Source of the DNA: Methanobacteriota archaeon
Lineage (GTDB): Archaea; Methanobacteriota; Methanobacteria; Methanobacteriales; Methanobacteriaceae
Length of the DNA stretch: 5,184 nt
NCBI GenBank assembly: GCA_023409695.1
Contig: JAEYQZ010000235.1
Span: 1 to 5,184 of the forward strand
Direction of reading: 5' to 3'
The notes under the pieces were generated by a model. That model was not told the DNA's origin and made no database searches. It saw nothing but the letters and a program-made list of their open reading frames with translations. Each line of letters opens with the position of its first letter. The stretch's first letter is position 1. Shown here one piece after another: positions 1 through 5,184 of this stretch. The position numbers and the translations under genes are program-made.

Positions 1-530
1 TCTTTAGATTCTGCAGCACCGACAAATCCAACAGGGACCCCTGCAATGGATCTTGCTTTCATACCTTCATTTTCAACCAAATTTATAGCCTCAAAAAGTG
101 CTGTAGGGGCGTTTCCAATTACAATAATCCCATCAAAACCTTCCTCATGTGCAACTCGCATTGCAGCAGCTGCTCTAGTTATCTGTTCTTCTTTTGCAAG
201 TTTAATGGCATCTTCATGACTAATGTAGCACTTTATTTCGCCTTCATATTTATTTATCCCTACTTTGACCATATTTATATCTGTAAGAATATCTTTTTTG
301 GCTTTAATTGCTTTCACACTTTCAGCCACAAAATCAGAGGATATTCTGCTAATATCTGCATATTCAGGATCTGCAGTAGAGTGAACAATCCGCTCAACTA
401 TGCTTTGTTCTGCTGGAGAAAGACTTTTTATTTTATCTGAAATTAATGATCTCACTATTTCTCTACTTTTTGATGCTATATCATAGCCCTGTTTTGTTGA
501 TGCACCCATGAAAATAGAATCTTTACCCAT
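1..530 (-). CDS. cbiC: Cobalt-precorrin-8 methylmutase (CbiC/CobH), 3' end outside window
   Basis: The enzyme moves a methyl group from C-11 to C-12 of the corrin ring, converting cobalt-precorrin-8 to cobyrinate late in B12 synthesis. It is cytoplasmic. Methanogens need corrinoids for methyl transfer, for example by the Mtr complex. The translation shows the family's N-terminal GYDIASKSREIV block (about residues 15-26), the motif RIVHSTADPEYAD with His50 as the expected catalytic histidine, the central VIGNAPTALFEA block, and VPVGFVGAAESK just before the edge. All are hallmarks of CbiC/CobH. The 176 visible residues compare with a usual length of roughly 205-215, so only the C-terminus is missing. 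The ATG at 530 was chosen because an ATG at 540 is followed at once by a stop and the internal ATG at 509 has no ribosome site. The Shine-Dalgarno ahead of 530 is weak (GATGTGA at most). The gene is transcribed away from marR. Family assignment is firm; use of the cobalt (anaerobic) intermediate is inferred from the likely host. Confidence 0.93.
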   Translation of the reverse strand, partial: MGKDSIFMGASTKQGYDIASKSREIVRSLISDKIKSLSPAEQSIVERIVHSTADPEYADISRISSDFVAESVKAIKAKKDILTDINMVKVGINKYEGEIKCYISHEDAIKLAKEEQITRAAAAMRVAHEEGFDGIIVIGNAPTALFEAINLVENEGMKARSIAGVPVGFVGAAESK

Positions 531-571
531 TTTTTCACATCTTAAATTTTTGATTTTAATTTAATCTTTAC

Positions 572-581
572 TATATTTAAA
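572..581 (-). promoter_or_regulatory. Candidate TATA box of cbiC
   Basis: Read on the minus strand this is TTTAAATATA, an excellent match to the archaeal TATA consensus. A start of transcription about 25 bases downstream would fall near 550 and give a leader of about 20 bases to the ATG at 530. Sequence match and spacing are seen; promoter activity is inferred, and AT-rich spacers produce chance matches. Confidence 0.5.
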
Positions 582-804
582 GAAGACATTGGATATAAGT
601 CTGCAATATATGATTCAATGTTTCTCAATTTTTAATTGGTGGTAAGAATTTATATTTTTTTGCAGTTTTATCTTATTTTTGATTTTTATATTTTGAATTT
701 TATGCTTTAATTTCCAAGTTTTTCTTTAGCTAATTGTTATAGCACATCAACATCGTTAAATTACGCTAGATATTCCGTTTTGATTTATAAATTTACACAA
801 ACTT

Positions 805-812
805 TTTATAAT
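805..812 (+). promoter_or_regulatory. Candidate TATA box of marR
   Basis: TTTATAAT resembles the archaeal TATA box and sits in a longer TA-rich run to about 824. A start of transcription about 25 bases downstream would fall near 835, inside the inverted repeat at 823-844 and about 20 bases ahead of the preferred ATG at 857. The exact box within the TA-rich run is uncertain (TAAATATA at 814-821 is an alternative). Confidence 0.45.
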
Positions 813-822
813 ATAAATATAT

Positions 823-844
823 AATAGTTGCCTAAGCAATGATT
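823..844. promoter_or_regulatory. Candidate MarR operator O1 (22-bp inverted repeat)
   Basis: The sequence has the pattern AAT-N2-TTGC-N4-GCAA-N2-ATT, an imperfect 22-bp palindrome of the size bound by MarR dimers. It overlaps the predicted transcription start of marR, so a bound dimer would block its own gene. Its first nine bases, AATAGTTGC, are identical to those of the 22-bp repeat at 1345-1366, and 17 of 22 positions agree overall. Symmetry and similarity are seen; binding by this regulator is inferred from position. Confidence 0.6.
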
Positions 845-846
845 AT

Positions 847-851
847 GAGGT
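847..851 (+). promoter_or_regulatory. Ribosome binding site of marR, deciding the start
   Basis: GAGGT lies five bases before the ATG at 857 and matches the archaeal anti-Shine-Dalgarno (complement AGGAGGTGAT). The earlier in-frame ATGs at 839 and 845 have no such site ahead of them, and 839 lies inside the operator close to the predicted transcript start. ATG 857 is therefore the better start. Confidence 0.65.
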
Positions 852-856
852 ATTTC

Positions 857-1312
857 ATGGAAAAAAATGAACTAACCGATCTGGATGATTTTCTGATCTA
901 CCAGATCTATGGATCTGCACGTTTGTTACGATTTCAACTTCAGAAGTTGTTAGATGAGAATGAACCTAATTTCACACCAGAACAGGCATTTTTACTCTAT
1001 AAATTATATATGAATGATGGCCAATCACAGAGACAGCTTGCAGATAAAATTCTCAATGATTATCCTAATATAACACGGCTTATAGACAAGCTAGAAAAGA
1101 AGGGATATGTTCGCAGAGAAGTCGATGAAAATGATCGCAGGATGTTTAAAGTTTACATGTCAGAGGAGGGCAGGTCTCGCTTTAATAGTTTTATTCCTTT
1201 AATAATGCATCAAAGAGGAAAATTATTAAAGAATATCAGTTCTAATGAAGAAAAAATAGTTAAAGATGTATTAAAGCGTATAGAACAAAATATACAGAAT
1301 TATTTTCTATAA
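857..1312 (+). CDS. MarR-family winged-helix transcriptional regulator
   Basis: This is a 151-residue protein of the length usual for MarR regulators, which act as cytoplasmic DNA-binding dimers, often as repressors relieved by small lipophilic or phenolic ligands. The N-terminal helix (about residues 9-34) and the C-terminal helices (about 106-150) would form the dimer interface. The winged helix-turn-helix occupies roughly 40-104. QRQLADKI (58-65) opens the HTH, and the recognition helix NITRLIDKLEKKGYV (71-85) closely matches the family pattern. The wing carries the typical acidic-arginine motif DENDRR (90-95), followed by MFKVYMSEEG. ATG 857 is preferred to ATG 839, which would add six residues, because of the GAGGT site. 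A 140-base spacer separates it from the yhgE-like gene, and similar inverted repeats precede both, suggesting autoregulation plus control of the neighbour. The ligand cannot be told from the sequence. Family assignment is firm; target and ligand are inferred or unknown. Confidence 0.92.
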   Translation: MEKNELTDLDDFLIYQIYGSARLLRFQLQKLLDENEPNFTPEQAFLLYKLYMNDGQSQRQLADKILNDYPNITRLIDKLEKKGYVRREVDENDRRMFKVYMSEEGRSRFNSFIPLIMHQRGKLLKNISSNEEKIVKDVLKRIEQNIQNYFL

Positions 1313-1328
1313 TTTTATAATTTTCCAG

Positions 1329-1340
1329 TTTAATTTTATT
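1329..1340 (+). promoter_or_regulatory. Candidate promoter element of the yhgE-like gene
   Basis: TTTAATTTTATT is TATA-like and lies 16 bases from the start of the operator at 1345, nearly the same offset as the marR TATA candidate has from its operator (18 bases). This arrangement predicts repression and a leader of roughly 90 bases. A competing candidate is CTTTAGTAA around 1405-1413, which would give a short leader and place the repeats upstream of the promoter, where a bound regulator could activate. Sequence alone does not decide. Confidence 0.3.
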
Positions 1341-1344
1341 TCCT

Positions 1345-1366
1345 AATAGTTGCTTACGTAACTATT
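1345..1366. promoter_or_regulatory. Candidate MarR operator O2 (22-bp inverted repeat)
   Basis: AATAGTT and AACTATT form perfect 7-bp inverted arms around the eight bases GCTTACGT. The inner TTACGTAA is itself a palindrome, offset from the outer centre. The element has the same length as O1 at 823-844 and shares 17 of 22 positions with it. It lies between marR and the membrane-protein gene, about 87 bases before the latter's ATG. It is the most symmetric element in the window. Confidence 0.65.
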
Positions 1367-1381
1367 ATTAAAGTAACTATT
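1358..1381 (+). repeat. Direct repeat of the operator half-site
   Basis: GTAACTATT occurs at 1358-1366, as the right arm of O2, and again at 1373-1381, a period of 15 bases. The second copy provides an additional half-site directly downstream of O2 that marR's own operator lacks. It could support a second dimer or set a different strength of control. Its role is inferred. Confidence 0.5.
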
Positions 1382-1440
1382 GCTGGAGTAATTAAAAAGA
1401 AAAACTTTAGTAAAAACTGTGAAAAGTGTATAAATTATTA

Positions 1441-1447
1441 AGGAGGT
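1441..1447 (+). promoter_or_regulatory. Strong ribosome binding site, deciding the start of the yhgE-like gene
   Basis: AGGAGGT is a full-strength Shine-Dalgarno five bases before the ATG at 1453. An in-frame GTG at 1426 would extend the protein by nine residues, but its reading would run through this site and it has no comparable site of its own. ATG 1453 is therefore the start. Confidence 0.85.
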
Positions 1448-1452
1448 TCTTA

Positions 1453-3354
1453 ATGATAAAAGAAGCAATAAAAATATTTATAAATGATATTAAAACGATT
1501 AAACAATTTCCAGTACTTATGATCTTTTTGATAGTGATTATTTGTTTACCTTCTCTTTATATCCTGTTTACTATTCCGTCAGCATGGGATCCATACAGTA
1601 AAACTTCAAATATGGAAATTGCTGTAGTTAACGATGATTTAGGTTATACTATGAATGGAACGCGTTATACTGTTGGAAGTACATTAGTCGATGAGTTAAA
1701 AAATAATACAAATTTTAGCTGGCAGTTTGTTGATAAGAGCGCTGCGTTAGATGGCGTTAAAAATGGAAAGTATTATGCAGCTTTGATAATTCCTGGTAAT
1801 TTCACTGAAAATTTACTTTCAATCGAAACTACAACTCCTCAACAGGCTAAAATACAGTATATAGATAATGAAAAATTGAGTCCAATTGCAACGAGACTTA
1901 CTAGTGCTGGGGCTAATGAGATACAGACTAAAATTAATGATGAAATCGTTAAAACTATTGATGGGATTATTTTTGGTAAACTTAGCAATGTAGGAGAAGT
2001 AGCTAAGGAAAATAAAGCACAATTTTTAAAATTAAGGTCATTTGTAAATGAATTAAATGGAAAAATAAGCACTATAGATGCATCTATATCTGAAGCAAAT
2101 TCAGATATGGGTACCCTACAGGAAATATGGCCTAAAGTTAGTGTTGCACTCCCTGAAATACAAAAATATTCTAATTATGCAAGGAGCAATTATGATTCTT
2201 TGTACAATCAAATTTTATCGGATCCTCAGAAATCTTTAACCAAAGTTCAGGACATGGAATCACAGGTCAGCACAACCATAACAGGTCTTAAATATGTCGA
2301 CGCGATTTTAACCAGTTTATACAATGCAACAGGAGATGCTCAGTTAAAACCAGTTATCACACAAATTGAAACAGATATCAACTATGCAAATAAAGTCCTT
2401 GCTCTTTTAAAAAATGTAGAAAATGATATAAAAGATGGTAAAAACCCTGGAGGAAAATTAACAGAGCTAAAATCTTTAATTGACCAACTGGATGATGGTG
2501 TGAATACTCTCGTAGCAAACAAAGCCAGTATAAATCAAAAAATTAACAAAGCAGCGGCTACATTAAATATGGTTAATTCTAAATGGCCTACAATTAGAAA
2601 TGCTATACCTATAGCTGCAGCTAAGCTTAATTCGATAAATGAAGAGGACATAGATAAATTAATAGCATTTTCAGATACTGACCAGGATGATGTTAAAAAT
2701 TATTTTGAAAGCCCTGTGGAATTAGAGGAAGAGAGTATGTATCCTGTAAATAATTATGGATCTAGTCTTGCCCCATTTTACATAGCCTTATCGCTATGGA
2801 TAGGGTGTCTTATAGCTATAGCTATGGTAACTGTACGAGTAAAATCAAATAAATATGGAGCTAGGTCTGCTTATTTTGGAAGAATGAATTTGTTTTTAAT
2901 AATAGGCATATTTCAGTCATTATTAATTGCATCGAGTTCATTATTCTTGAATGTACAAAATTCATCAGCAGCATTACTGACCTTAACTATCTTAATCATC
3001 GGTACGTGTTTTATGATAATCCTGTATTCGGTGGTTTCAATCTTTGGAAGTCTAGGGAAAATAATAGCAGTTGTACTATTGATTTTGCAAATTGCCTCAT
3101 CAGGAGGAATTTATCCTGCGGAACTCCAGTCCAGTTTCTTCCAGACTATACAGCCATATTTGCCAATGACATACGCTATTAAAGTCCTCAGAGAAGTGGT
3201 TGCAGGAGTTTTATGGAACAGTTACTGGTATAATTTAGGAGCATTATTTATATTCACTAGCGTGATCTTAGCGCTAGCATTGTTAACTGCAGGAAAAATA
3301 AAAGATTCACAAGATGTAGAAGAAAAATTAAAGAATAGCGGTTTGGTTGGGTAA
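1453..3354 (+). CDS. YhgE/Pip-family (ABC-2-like) membrane protein
   Basis: This 633-residue protein has the layout of the YhgE/Pip family, which includes Lactococcus phage infection protein Pip and is related to the EsaA/YueB secretion-linked proteins. A short cytoplasmic N-terminus is followed by one membrane helix (about 20-41). Next comes the family signature SAWDPYSKT with IAVVNDDLG (about 43-64). A large extracytoplasmic region of nearly 400 residues follows, with coiled-coil-prone stretches between about 190 and 400. YPVNNYGSSLAPFY leads into five hydrophobic segments at about 441-461, 480-500, 506-531, 536-552 and 594-613. SSGGIYPAEL and LPMTYAIKVLREVVAG (about 549-588) are characteristic of the C-terminal family domain. 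No ATPase gene is adjacent. The full-strength ribosome site and operators upstream suggest regulated, well-translated expression under the neighbouring MarR protein. The family is often annotated as a transporter, but no substrate is established here; efflux, envelope maintenance or surface-receptor roles all remain possible. Confidence 0.9.
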   Translation: MIKEAIKIFINDIKTIKQFPVLMIFLIVIICLPSLYILFTIPSAWDPYSKTSNMEIAVVNDDLGYTMNGTRYTVGSTLVDELKNNTNFSWQFVDKSAALDGVKNGKYYAALIIPGNFTENLLSIETTTPQQAKIQYIDNEKLSPIATRLTSAGANEIQTKINDEIVKTIDGIIFGKLSNVGEVAKENKAQFLKLRSFVNELNGKISTIDASISEANSDMGTLQEIWPKVSVALPEIQKYSNYARSNYDSLYNQILSDPQKSLTKVQDMESQVSTTITGLKYVDAILTSLYNATGDAQLKPVITQIETDINYANKVLALLKNVENDIKDGKNPGGKLTELKSLIDQLDDGVNTLVANKASINQKINKAAATLNMVNSKWPTIRNAIPIAAAKLNSINEEDIDKLIAFSDTDQDDVKNYFESPVELEEESMYPVNNYGSSLAPFYIALSLWIGCLIAIAMVTVRVKSNKYGARSAYFGRMNLFLIIGIFQSLLIASSSLFLNVQNSSAALLTLTILIIGTCFMIILYSVVSIFGSLGKIIAVVLLILQIASSGGIYPAELQSSFFQTIQPYLPMTYAIKVLREVVAGVLWNSYWYNLGALFIFTSVILALALLTAGKIKDSQDVEEKLKNSGLVG

Positions 3355-3358
3355 TTCT

Positions 3359-3379
3359 TAAGAAATATCTTATTTTTTT
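3359..3379 (+). terminator. Candidate terminator after the yhgE-like gene
   Basis: A small hairpin can form from TAAGA and TCTTA around a four-base AATA loop, followed directly by seven T residues at 3373-3379, five bases after the stop codon. Archaeal termination depends mainly on the oligo-T run, so the T7 is the stronger evidence; the 5-bp AT-rich stem is weak. Confidence 0.55.
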
Positions 3380-3393
3380 ATTTATCTGCTGTT

Positions 3394-3414
3394 AATAGTT
3401 TAGAATGTACTATT
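3394..3414. repeat. Inverted repeat resembling the operators
   Basis: AATAGT and ACTATT form 6-bp arms around nine bases, total 21. The left seven bases, AATAGTT, equal the O1/O2 half-site, but the arm spacing is one base shorter than in O1 and O2 and the centre differs. It may be a weak operator, a short hairpin in the transcript tail, or chance in AT-rich DNA. Another AATAGTT lies alone at 3449-3455. Confidence 0.3.
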
Positions 3415-3603
3415 TTCCTAGAAATACTAATTAATTATTGAGAAAATTAATAGTTATTATATAATTCATATTTATAGGCATTATCAGTGATTTAAATCAT
3501 TTTTAATTCTATTTGATTAATATAAAACTTAATTCATTAAAAAATATTTAAATAAATAGCATATACACCTAAAATAGATATTTTCAGGATAAAAATAGTG
3601 AAA

Positions 3604-3617
3604 TAAATATATATTTA
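3604..3617 (+). promoter_or_regulatory. Candidate TATA box of the receiver-PAS gene
   Basis: TAAATATATATTTA is a perfect 14-bp palindrome and a good archaeal TATA candidate, centred about 27 bases before the ATG at 3638. No Shine-Dalgarno is visible between them. The spacing places the predicted transcript start at or next to the start codon, as in leaderless archaeal mRNAs. The spacing is seen; leaderless transcription is inferred. Confidence 0.45.
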
Positions 3618-3637
3618 GTTATTAACAAGAATTATTT

Positions 3638-5184
3638 ATGAATGCCAAGATCCTGGTGGTTGAGGATGAAGCTATTACAGCATTAGATATTCAGGGGCTA
3701 TTGGAAAGTATGGGTTTTGAAGTGGCTTCAATAGCTTCTCATGGAGCAGAAGCCATTCAAAAAGCTAAAGATCTTAAACCAGATTTAATACTTATGGATA
3801 TTATGATTAAAGGGGAAATGGATGGTATTGAAGCTGCTGGGGAAATAAAAAATATTTTTGATGTTCCTGTAATTTATATGACAGCTTATGGTGATGAAGA
3901 AACTTTTGAGAGGGCTAAATTAACAGAACCATATGGATTTATTACCAAACCCTTTGACCGTGAGGAGTTAAGGGCTTCTACAGAAACGGCTCTTTATAAG
4001 TTTGAGCTTGATAAAAAGTTAAAAGAAAGCGAAGAGAAATACCGCAGGTGGTTTGAAGAGGATTTAGCTGGAAATTTCATTTCAACACCTGATGGCAAAT
4101 TACTTGAATGTAACCCTGCATTTATGGAGATATATGGATTTAATAATCGTGAAGAAGCTATACATTTAAATATTTCAAAATTTAACTCTGCCGATTGGGT
4201 TGATCTTATATCTCGCCTGAAGGGTGAATATAAAATTTATGATTATCAAACCTGGCATAAAATGCCTGATGGAAAACAAATTCATATTGTTGCTAATGTG
4301 GTAGGTGTTTTTAATGATTCAAGCGAACTTACTCAAGTTAAAGGTTATGTTTTTGAAGATACTGAACGTAAAATAGCTGAAAAAGCTTTAAAGGAGTCTC
4401 TAAAGTCAAAATCAAATATTTTAAATGCTTTAAAAGAAAGCGAAGAGAAATACCGTCGCTGGTTTGAAGATAATCTGGCAGGAAATTATATTGCCACACT
4501 TGAAGGTAAATTACTGGAGTGTAACCCTGCATTTTTGGAAATTTATGGGTTTAATAGCAAGAAAGAAGCTTTTAAATCAGATATTTCTAAATTCAATCTG
4601 GCTGGATGGGCTGATCTCATTGCTAGTTTGAAAAATGAACATAAAATAATGAATCGTAAAAGTAAACATAGAAGACCTGATGGAAAACTAATTTATATTG
4701 TATCTAATTTTGTCGGTGTTTTTGATGATTCGGGTAAACTTGTTCAGGTTAAGGGTTATATTTTTGATGATACTGAGCATGAGGAAGCTGAAAAGGATTT
4801 AAAAGAAAGTGAAAATAAATTCAGGGAAACTTTCGAAAATGCAACTATTGGAATATCATTAACAGGTATTGATGGGAATCTAATTGAGGTAAACAGCGCT
4901 TTAAGTGAAATGAGTGGATATTCTAAAGAAGAACTTAAATCTATTAACTATAGTGACATTATATGTCCTGAGGACTTAGAAAACAATAAGAGTTGGGTAA
5001 AATCATTGCTTGAGGGTAAAAATACAACAGCACGTTTTGAAGAGCGTTATATTCACAAAGATGGACATATCATATGGGTAGATGTAAGCACTTTTCTTCT
5101 GCGTAAAAATAACAATCCAGTTTACTTTATAACTCATGTTCAAGATATAACTGAGCGCAAGAAAATGGAAAAAACTATGCTTCA
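3638..5184 (+). CDS. Receiver domain-PAS-PAS-PAS sensory protein, 3' end outside window
   Basis: The 515 visible residues begin with a CheY-like receiver domain (about 1-120). Its acidic pair is E9/D10, its phospho-acceptor Asp54 sits in LILMDIMIKG, Thr82 in VIYMTAYGDEE and Lys104 in YGFITKPF, so all key residues are present. Three PAS units follow, each opened by LKESE at residues 128, 265 and 388. The first two are close duplicates; the third is a more standard S-box with a PAC end, VQDITERKK (about 500-508). There are no membrane segments or signal peptide, so this is a cytoplasmic sensor that probably receives phosphate at Asp54 from a partner kinase. In methanogens, proteins of this layout commonly end in a histidine-kinase module, but the frame is open at the window edge and the output domain is not visible. 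No cognate kinase or regulator lies beside it here. ATG 3638 is the only sensible start: it gives the expected receiver beginning, MNAKILVVEDE. No Shine-Dalgarno is seen. Confidence 0.92.
   Translation, partial: MNAKILVVEDEAITALDIQGLLESMGFEVASIASHGAEAIQKAKDLKPDLILMDIMIKGEMDGIEAAGEIKNIFDVPVIYMTAYGDEETFERAKLTEPYGFITKPFDREELRASTETALYKFELDKKLKESEEKYRRWFEEDLAGNFISTPDGKLLECNPAFMEIYGFNNREEAIHLNISKFNSADWVDLISRLKGEYKIYDYQTWHKMPDGKQIHIVANVVGVFNDSSELTQVKGYVFEDTERKIAEKALKESLKSKSNILNALKESEEKYRRWFEDNLAGNYIATLEGKLLECNPAFLEIYGFNSKKEAFKSDISKFNLAGWADLIASLKNEHKIMNRKSKHRRPDGKLIYIVSNFVGVFDDSGKLVQVKGYIFDDTEHEEAEKDLKESENKFRETFENATIGISLTGIDGNLIEVNSALSEMSGYSKEELKSINYSDIICPEDLENNKSWVKSLLEGKNTTARFEERYIHKDGHIIWVDVSTFLLRKNNNPVYFITHVQDITERKKMEKTML
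4019..4798 (+). repeat. Intragenic duplication of a PAS unit
   Basis: Two 123-residue units (residues 128-250 and 265-387; bases 4019-4387 and 4430-4798) align without gaps, with 80 identical positions by hand count, about 65%. They are separated by a 14-residue linker, LKESLKSKSNILNA. The copies share 26 identical bases at their starts (4019-4044 and 4430-4455) and a second close block around TGTAACCCTGCATTT. The conserved core in both is GKLLECNPAF followed by EIYGFN, including one cysteine. The third PAS unit, at 388, shares only the LKESE opening and the general fold pattern. Confidence 0.9.

Larger units (their letters stand above)
531..856. other. Divergent AT-rich spacer between cbiC and marR
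   Basis: This 326-base stretch separates two divergently transcribed genes. The left end holds the cbiC leader and TATA candidate (572-581), and the right end holds the marR TATA candidate, operator and ribosome site (805-851). Between about 600 and 800 I see only AT-rich sequence: no credible ORF, no tRNA-like fold and no strong repeat. Two upstream in-frame ATGs for marR (839 and 845) lie at its right end. Confidence 0.7.

Noticed and set aside
147..440. Plus-strand open frame of 97 residues
   Set aside because: It lies entirely opposite the well-conserved cbiC coding frame, and its translation is rich in Phe, Cys and Tyr with no family resemblance. It is an antisense shadow.
1184..1190. 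AATAGTT half-site inside the marR coding region
   Set aside because: No opposing arm is present at the operator spacing. Isolated copies of this 7-mer are expected in AT-rich DNA.
1427..1436. TATA-like TGTATAAATT just before the yhgE-like ribosome site
   Set aside because: A start about 25 bases downstream would fall at or beyond the ATG at 1453 and would remove the strong AGGAGGT site from the mRNA, so it is unlikely to be the promoter of this gene.
1819..2072. Two overlapping minus-strand open frames of 67 and 77 residues
   Set aside because: Both are opposite the yhgE-like gene, have no credible ribosome site or conserved motif, and the plus-strand frame is clearly the coding one.
3488..3499. 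Perfect 12-bp palindrome TGATTTAAATCA in the spacer
   Set aside because: Its composition is pure AT-rich background apart from two G/C pairs, no second copy is seen in the window, and it is not positioned at a predicted promoter. I judged it likely to be chance.
4338..4532. Minus-strand open frame of 64 residues
   Set aside because: It lies within the duplicated PAS region on the opposite strand, and the PAS translation accounts for the sequence.
3638..5184. Reading the duplicated PAS region as a mobile element or assembly duplication
   Set aside because: The two copies differ at about a third of residues, keep the frame and share a regular 123-residue unit. This fits domain duplication within a gene, not an insertion or an assembly error.

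Overview
The window looks like chromosomal DNA from an AT-rich methanogenic archaeon, most likely of the Methanobacterium type. Four things point that way: very low GC, an anaerobic-pathway corrinoid gene, TATA-like boxes about 25 bases ahead of genes in place of bacterial -35/-10 pairs, and a receiver-plus-multiple-PAS protein of the kind these genomes carry in number. The taxon is inferred from protein style and promoters; no rRNA is present.

Layout: (1) Bases 1-530, minus strand, hold the N-terminal 176 residues of cobalt-precorrin-8 methylmutase (cbiC), cut by the left edge. (2) A 326-base AT-rich divergent spacer carries a good TATA box for cbiC and another for the next gene. (3) Bases 857-1312, plus strand, encode a MarR-family winged-helix regulator. 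(4) Bases 1453-3354, plus strand, encode a 633-residue YhgE/Pip-family membrane protein. (5) A 283-base AT-rich spacer follows, with a candidate terminator. (6) From 3638 to the right edge, plus strand, runs the first 515 residues of a sensory protein with a receiver domain and three PAS domains; its output domain lies outside the window.

The clearest functional unit is the regulator plus the membrane protein. A 22-bp imperfect inverted repeat with AATAGTT-type arms lies at the predicted transcription start of marR. A closely similar 22-bp repeat (17 of 22 positions identical) lies in the spacer ahead of the yhgE-like gene, followed by an extra half-site. The simplest reading is an autoregulated MarR repressor that also controls the transporter-like gene. 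The receiver-PAS protein appears to be a separate unit, possibly translated from a leaderless mRNA, and two of its PAS domains are a clear internal duplication. I found no CRISPR array, insertion sequence, tRNA or rRNA, and nothing that requires a wholly new system. The MarR-operator-YhgE module is the part most worth following up.
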